DNA of 64,000 nucleotides from Bacteroidota bacterium. GTDB lineage: Bacteria; Bacteroidota; Bacteroidia; Bacteroidales; UBA4417. The position numbers and the translations under genes were made by a program. The number at the start of each line of letters is the position of its first letter. Positions within the stretch are counted from its first letter, which is position 1. The stretch covers positions 69,332-133,331 of the forward strand of contig JACAAZ010000011.1 of assembly GCA_013376995.1 (NCBI GenBank), given 5' to 3'. This document shows, piece after piece, positions 60,127 through 64,000 of this stretch. The notes below the pieces were generated by a model. That model had not been told where the DNA came from and did no database searches. It saw nothing but the letters and a program-made list of their open reading frames with translations.

Positions 60127-61362
60127 ATGACAAAAAAAGAAGAACGTTGCTCATTTTGCGGAAGGCTCAAGCATGATACGAATATCCTGATTGCTGGCCT
60201 GGAAGCACATATTTGTGACTATTGTGTTGACCAGGCACGCGAAATCATGAAGGAAGAGCTCACGCACACTGTTCAGCGTGACCAGAAGCATTTTGAAACA
60301 CCTAAACCGCTGGAAATTAAAAATTACCTGGATGGTTATGTAATTGGTCAGGATGATGCGAAGCGTATCCTTTCCGTGGCAGTTTACAATCATTATAAGA
60401 GGATCAATCAGACCTCCGTTAAATCAAAGGATGAAATTGAAATAGAGAAATCGAATATTATCCTGGTAGGTGAAACAGGTACCGGCAAAACTTTACTTGC
60501 CCGTACTATTGCCAGGATGCTCCACGTTCCGTTCTGCATTGCTGATGCTACTGTCCTTACTGAAGCAGGTTATGTGGGTGAAGATGTTGAAAGTATCCTT
60601 ACCCGGCTATTGCAGGCAGCTGATTACAATGTTTCAGCTGCAGAGAAAGGGATTGTTTTTATTGACGAGATTGATAAGATTTCAAGAAAGAGCGATAATC
60701 CCTCGATAACAAGAGATGTTTCCGGAGAAGGTGTTCAACAGGCCTTGCTTAAATTGTTGGAAGGTGCTGAAGTGAATGTTCCACCACAAGGCGGAAGAAA
60801 GCACCCGGAACAAAAAATGATCCAGGTGAATACCAAGAATATACTGTTTATCACTGGCGGTGCTTTTGATGGTATTGCCAATAAGATTGCTGCTCGTATG
60901 CAGACCAGTATTATTGGTTACAGTATGGATAGAGAAAAAGATCAGATAGATAAAACAAACCTGCTGCAGTATGTTGCTCCCCAGGATTTGAAAAGCTATG
61001 GACTCATTCCGGAACTTGTAGGACGTTTTCCTGTAGTAACTTATCTTAACCCCTTGAGCAGGGAGGTTCTTATCCGTATCCTCACTGAACCCAAGAATGC
61101 GCTTATCAAGCAATTTGTCAGGTTATTTGAAATGGATAATGTGAAGCTCACATTCACAGATGACGCTTTTGAATTTATCGTAGACAAAGCCCTTGAATTC
61201 CGGACTGGTGCCCGAGGTCTTCGTTCTATTCTCGAAGCTATCCTTACGGATGCGATGTTCGAGATCCCTTCCCAGTCGAAACATACCGAGCTGGTTATTA
61301 CAGCTGGCTATGCCATTGAAAAACTGGGTAAGACCAACGTTGCCCGTCTAAAGGTAGCCTAA
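60127..61362 (+). CDS. clpX: ATP-dependent Clp protease ATP-binding subunit
   Basis: 411 aa; [10 protein letters not shown]...ICDYCV zinc finger, [28 protein letters not shown]. Confidence 0.97.
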   Translation: MTKKEERCSFCGRLKHDTNILIAGLEAHICDYCVDQAREIMKEELTHTVQRDQKHFETPKPLEIKNYLDGYVIGQDDAKRILSVAVYNHYKRINQTSVKSKDEIEIEKSNIILVGETGTGKTLLARTIARMLHVPFCIADATVLTEAGYVGEDVESILTRLLQAADYNVSAAEKGIVFIDEIDKISRKSDNPSITRDVSGEGVQQALLKLLEGAEVNVPPQGGRKHPEQKMIQVNTKNILFITGGAFDGIANKIAARMQTSIIGYSMDREKDQIDKTNLLQYVAPQDLKSYGLIPELVGRFPVVTYLNPLSREVLIRILTEPKNALIKQFVRLFEMDNVKLTFTDDAFEFIVDKALEFRTGARGLRSILEAILTDAMFEIPSQSKHTELVITAGYAIEKLGKTNVARLKVA

Positions 61363-61386
61363 GTCCAGAAAAATCTTACTTCATAC

Positions 61387-61416
61387 AAAGCGCCTCGAAA
61401 AGGGGCGCTTTTTTTT
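61387..61416 (+). terminator. Rho-independent terminator after clpX
   Basis: AAAGCGCCTCGAAAAGGGGCGCTTTTTTTT. Confidence 0.88.
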
Positions 61417-61419
61417 ATT

Positions 61420-61503
61420 TCAAAATGCAAAATACAAATTGAAAAATCGAAGTGCCGGGTTCCTAGTGCCTTGTTCCTAGTGCCTGGTGCAATGTGCTTG
61501 TAC
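61420..61503. repeat. Word-switching heptad array
   Basis: TCAAAAT GCAAAAT ACAAATT GAAAAAT CGAAGTG CCGGGTT CCTAGTG CCTTGTT CCTAGTG CCTGGTG CAATGTG CTTGTAC. Confidence 0.85.
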
Positions 61504-61609
61504 TAGGAGTTGAACTCAAGATTCAGGTTATAAGCATATCGATAAGATGATTATGTAAATAAATATTTTGTACATTTTTGTCCCTTTTCGTCCTACACCC
61601 AATACACTC

Positions 61610-61697
61610 AGCCCTTTTGTCTTTTCCGCCTGAGGATTTGCCTTTTTACTTTTGTCTTTTTACTTTTTACTTTTGTCTTTTGACATTTTGCCTGTCC
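61610..61697. repeat. Heptad array (CTTTTRY family)
   Basis: CTTTTTA CTTTTGT CTTTTTA CTTTTTA CTTTTGT CTTTTGA CATTTTG. Confidence 0.88.
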
Positions 61698-61768
61698 TCA
61701 TCCAATAAATCCCCCTCTATCGTAGTTAATACTTTAATTTATTTATTGACCTTTGTGGTAGCAAATTT

Positions 61769-62368
61769 TTGAAAGTGAAAGCTCTTATCCTCTGTTTCAT
61801 GGTATTTATTCCTGCTCTCCTGTTTTCGCAGGTTATGAATCCTCATGATGAAAGGGGGTATAAGTGTACTGTTGTAATTATTGATGGTGACACCCTTCCG
61901 GTTGTCTATTATGGAAAGGTTGACGTAACAGGTAACAAGTCATTCCGTAACAGCGCTGATGCCCGTCAATGGCAAAGGCTGGTCTATAATGTCAAAATTG
62001 CATACCCCTACGCCAAGTTGGCTGGCATAAAATTCGCCGAGTACAGCAAAAAGTTGGAGACCATTTCCAGCGAGAGGGAAAAGAAGCTTATGATGAAGAA
62101 GGCAGAGGATGAGCTTCAAGCCCAGTTTGGTGCTGAATTAAAAGATCTGACCTTTACCCAGGGTAAAATATTGCTTAAACTGGTAGATAGACAGACTGCT
62201 AATTGTCCGTATGATATAGTTGTTGAATTCAGGGGAAGGTTTGTCGCCTTCTTCTGGCAGGGGATAGGCAAATTGTTTGGCTACGACCTGAAATCGAAAT
62301 ATGATCCTTTGCATGAAGATGCAGATATTGAGCGGATCGTTATTATGATTGAGAACGGGTCTATTTGA
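61769..62368 (+). CDS. DUF4294-type secreted protein
   Basis: 199 aa; DGDTLPVVYYGKV, VKIAYPYAKLAGIKFAEY; start ambiguous (TTG 61769 or GTG 61775). Confidence 0.7.
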   Translation: MKVKALILCFMVFIPALLFSQVMNPHDERGYKCTVVIIDGDTLPVVYYGKVDVTGNKSFRNSADARQWQRLVYNVKIAYPYAKLAGIKFAEYSKKLETISSEREKKLMMKKAEDELQAQFGAELKDLTFTQGKILLKLVDRQTANCPYDIVVEFRGRFVAFFWQGIGKLFGYDLKSKYDPLHEDADIERIVIMIENGSI

Positions 62369-62370
62369 AA

Positions 62371-62440
62371 TTGGTTACTGGTTATCAGTAATAAGTTATT
62401 GGAGGAGAGTTATTTGTTATCAGTTATCTGAATTAGGTTA
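62371..62440. repeat. Heptad array (NNNGTTA family), 10 units
   Basis: TTGGTTA CTGGTTA TCAGTAA TAAGTTA TTGGAGG AGAGTTA TTTGTTA TCAGTTA TCTGAAT TAGGTTA. Confidence 0.85.
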
Positions 62441-62563
62441 ATTCGGGCTGAGGCGTTGAAATAGGTGTTGTTTCAAAAGGAATAATTCTCCATATATTCT
62501 GCTGTTAACTCAATCATCTTTCCGTCCGATGTCCTGGAGAAGCTATCGGCTTCTACTTCTAGA

Positions 62564-62645
62564 AGCCTCTTACTTCTTACTTCTTAATTCTTACTTCTTT
62601 CCTCCTGCCTCCTGCCTTCTGCCTCCTGCTTCCTGCTTCCTGCTA
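62564..62645. repeat. Heptad array switching from TACTTCT to TGCCTCC words, abutting the sugar transferase stop
   Basis: TACTTCT TACTTCT TAATTCT TACTTCT TTCCTCC TGCCTCC TGCCTTC TGCCTCC TGCTTCC TGCTTCC TGCTATT. Confidence 0.9.
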
Positions 62646-64000
62646 TTGTCCGCTTCCTTTAATCACGGTAAGCAACGTATAGGCAATAATCTTAAAGTCC
62701 ATGGCAAGTGACATGTTTTCCAGGTAAAGGATATCAAATTTCAGTCTTTCTATCATTTGGTCAACACTCTCTGCATAGCCATATTTTACTTGTCCCCATG
62801 AAGTAATACCGGGTTTTACCTTTAATAGGAGGCGGTAATGGGGTGCCCTTTGCGCGATCTGATCAATGTAATATTGCCTTTCCGGCCTGGGTCCGACTAA
62901 TGACATATCTCCTTTAAGCACGCTGAAAAATTGGGGAATTTCATCTAGCCGTACTTTCCTGAGAAATTTACCAAATGGAGTGACGCGGTTGTCGTCTTTC
63001 GACGAAAGCATAGGTGTGCCGTTTTCAGCCCCGATTCTCATTGAGCGGAACTTGGGTATGATAAAGGGCTTACCATTTATCCCGATTCTTTCCTGCTTAT
63101 AAATAACTGGTCCCTTGGAAGTAAAAAGTACTCCCAGGTAACAGAAAATATATACCGGAGTGAGGATCACAATGGCTATTAAGGATAGGACAATATCAAA
63201 AAAACGTTTTAACGACAGTTGCCATGGTGGCATAAAATCAAACGATACCTGTATTAGGGGTGTCTGGTAGATGGATGTCGTTCTGACTGTACCTAGTAAG
63301 AAGTCCTGCATATCGGGAATAACTTTGATAAATACATTTGTGTCTTCTATTTCAGAGATGATCTTCTCAATAGTTTTGTGCTCCGAGCGTTCTGTCGCTA
63401 TAATAACCTCTTCCACATTCATTTCCTGTATGAGGGTTTTTAGTTTCGTGTAATGTCCCAGATGGGGTATGAAATTTTCCAGTTTGTAATTTGGGTATTC
63501 GATGGCATGAACAAATCCAAGAAAATGGTTACCCGAAGAAACGGTTTGATTTTCAAGTTCATTATAAAGAGACACTGCATTGCCATTGCTTCCTACAATC
63601 AGGGTGTTGAATCCAATCTTCCTGTGCCTAAGTTTGTAAAGTGTTACAGAAGCAATGATATAGCGGAACGTGAAGGTGATGAAGAAATGCAGGCTGAATA
63701 AGGTCAGGAAATACTTGTAATAACTTTTGTAGCTTACGATGATGTCATCCAGTATAAGAGAGAAGAAGATTATGATAACTCCAATCGTAGTCAGTAACAA
63801 GGTTTGGGCAAGTTCCCTCATCCTGGCTTTCCTGTAAACACGATGGTAGGCCCCAGTTAAAGCATACAGCAGTAACCAGAAGAGGGGTATGAATATTATT
63901 CCGTAGTAGAAATTTTTATCTTCCAGCACCAGTTTCAATGTATCATTGATAAGTGGTGTTTCTGTGGCCTTTCTACTGTAAAAAAACAGGCTCCATGCTA
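62643..64000 (-). CDS. Polyprenyl glycosylphosphotransferase / exopolysaccharide sugar transferase, 5' end beyond the window
   Basis: KRFFDIVLSLIAIVILTPVYIFCYLGVLFTSKGPVIYKQERIGINGKPFIIPKFRSMR, VGPRPERQYYIDQI; the frame stays open past the TTG at 63938 (AWSLFFYSRKATETPLINDTLKLVLEDK). Confidence 0.9.
   Translation of the reverse strand, partial: AWSLFFYSRKATETPLINDTLKLVLEDKNFYYGIIFIPLFWLLLYALTGAYHRVYRKARMRELAQTLLLTTIGVIIIFFSLILDDIIVSYKSYYKYFLTLFSLHFFITFTFRYIIASVTLYKLRHRKIGFNTLIVGSNGNAVSLYNELENQTVSSGNHFLGFVHAIEYPNYKLENFIPHLGHYTKLKTLIQEMNVEEVIIATERSEHKTIEKIISEIEDTNVFIKVIPDMQDFLLGTVRTTSIYQTPLIQVSFDFMPPWQLSLKRFFDIVLSLIAIVILTPVYIFCYLGVLFTSKGPVIYKQERIGINGKPFIIPKFRSMRIGAENGTPMLSSKDDNRVTPFGKFLRKVRLDEIPQFFSVLKGDMSLVGPRPERQYYIDQIAQRAPHYRLLLKVKPGITSWGQVKYGYAESVDQMIERLKFDILYLENMSLAMDFKIIAYTLLTVIKGSGQ

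Noticed and set aside
61578-61772. 64-aa plus-strand ORF (LPFYFCLFTFYFCLLTFCLS)
   Set aside because: Translation of the CTTTTRY heptad array.

Overview
64 kb of a Bacteroidota-type chromosome, inferred from a T9SS PorT protein and sorting domain, FadL and TonB-dependent outer-membrane proteins, Rho with a long N-terminal insertion, and TTTG-N19-TANNTTTG promoters. Most of it is ordinary: pabC/pabB/pabA, heptosyltransferase and heptose kinase, ubiE-porT, a tyrosine/phenylalanine catabolism cluster (aspartate-type aminotransferase, hmgA, hppD, fahA, flavin reductase, aromatic amino acid hydroxylase), miaA, a vWA/ECF-sigma module, rho, pcm, a TonB receptor, a GH3-serine hydrolase fusion, tpx, tRNA-Leu(TAG), an arsenic cluster, a T9SS cargo protein, msrA, tig-clpP-clpX and a sugar transferase cut by the window end. 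Four signals are unusual. (1) At least a dozen intergenic tracts are built on a strict 7-nt or 8-nt grid of degenerate words, including a 36 x 7 bp GGAAGYN array. (2) A small four-helix-bundle (S23-type) gene splits the arsenic cluster between arsC and acr3 and is flanked by octad arrays in opposite orientation. (3) The tRNA-Leu 3' end begins a 137-bp tandem duplication carrying a hairpin and a tRNA-like fold, which resembles E. coli tyrT; a 14-nt inverted tRNA fragment lies downstream. (4) The arsenic cluster has two matching ArsR-operator-like dyads and an ABC transporter whose ATPase has Glu in place of the Walker A Lys. All calls come from reading the sequence and the supplied ORF track; no database search was run.
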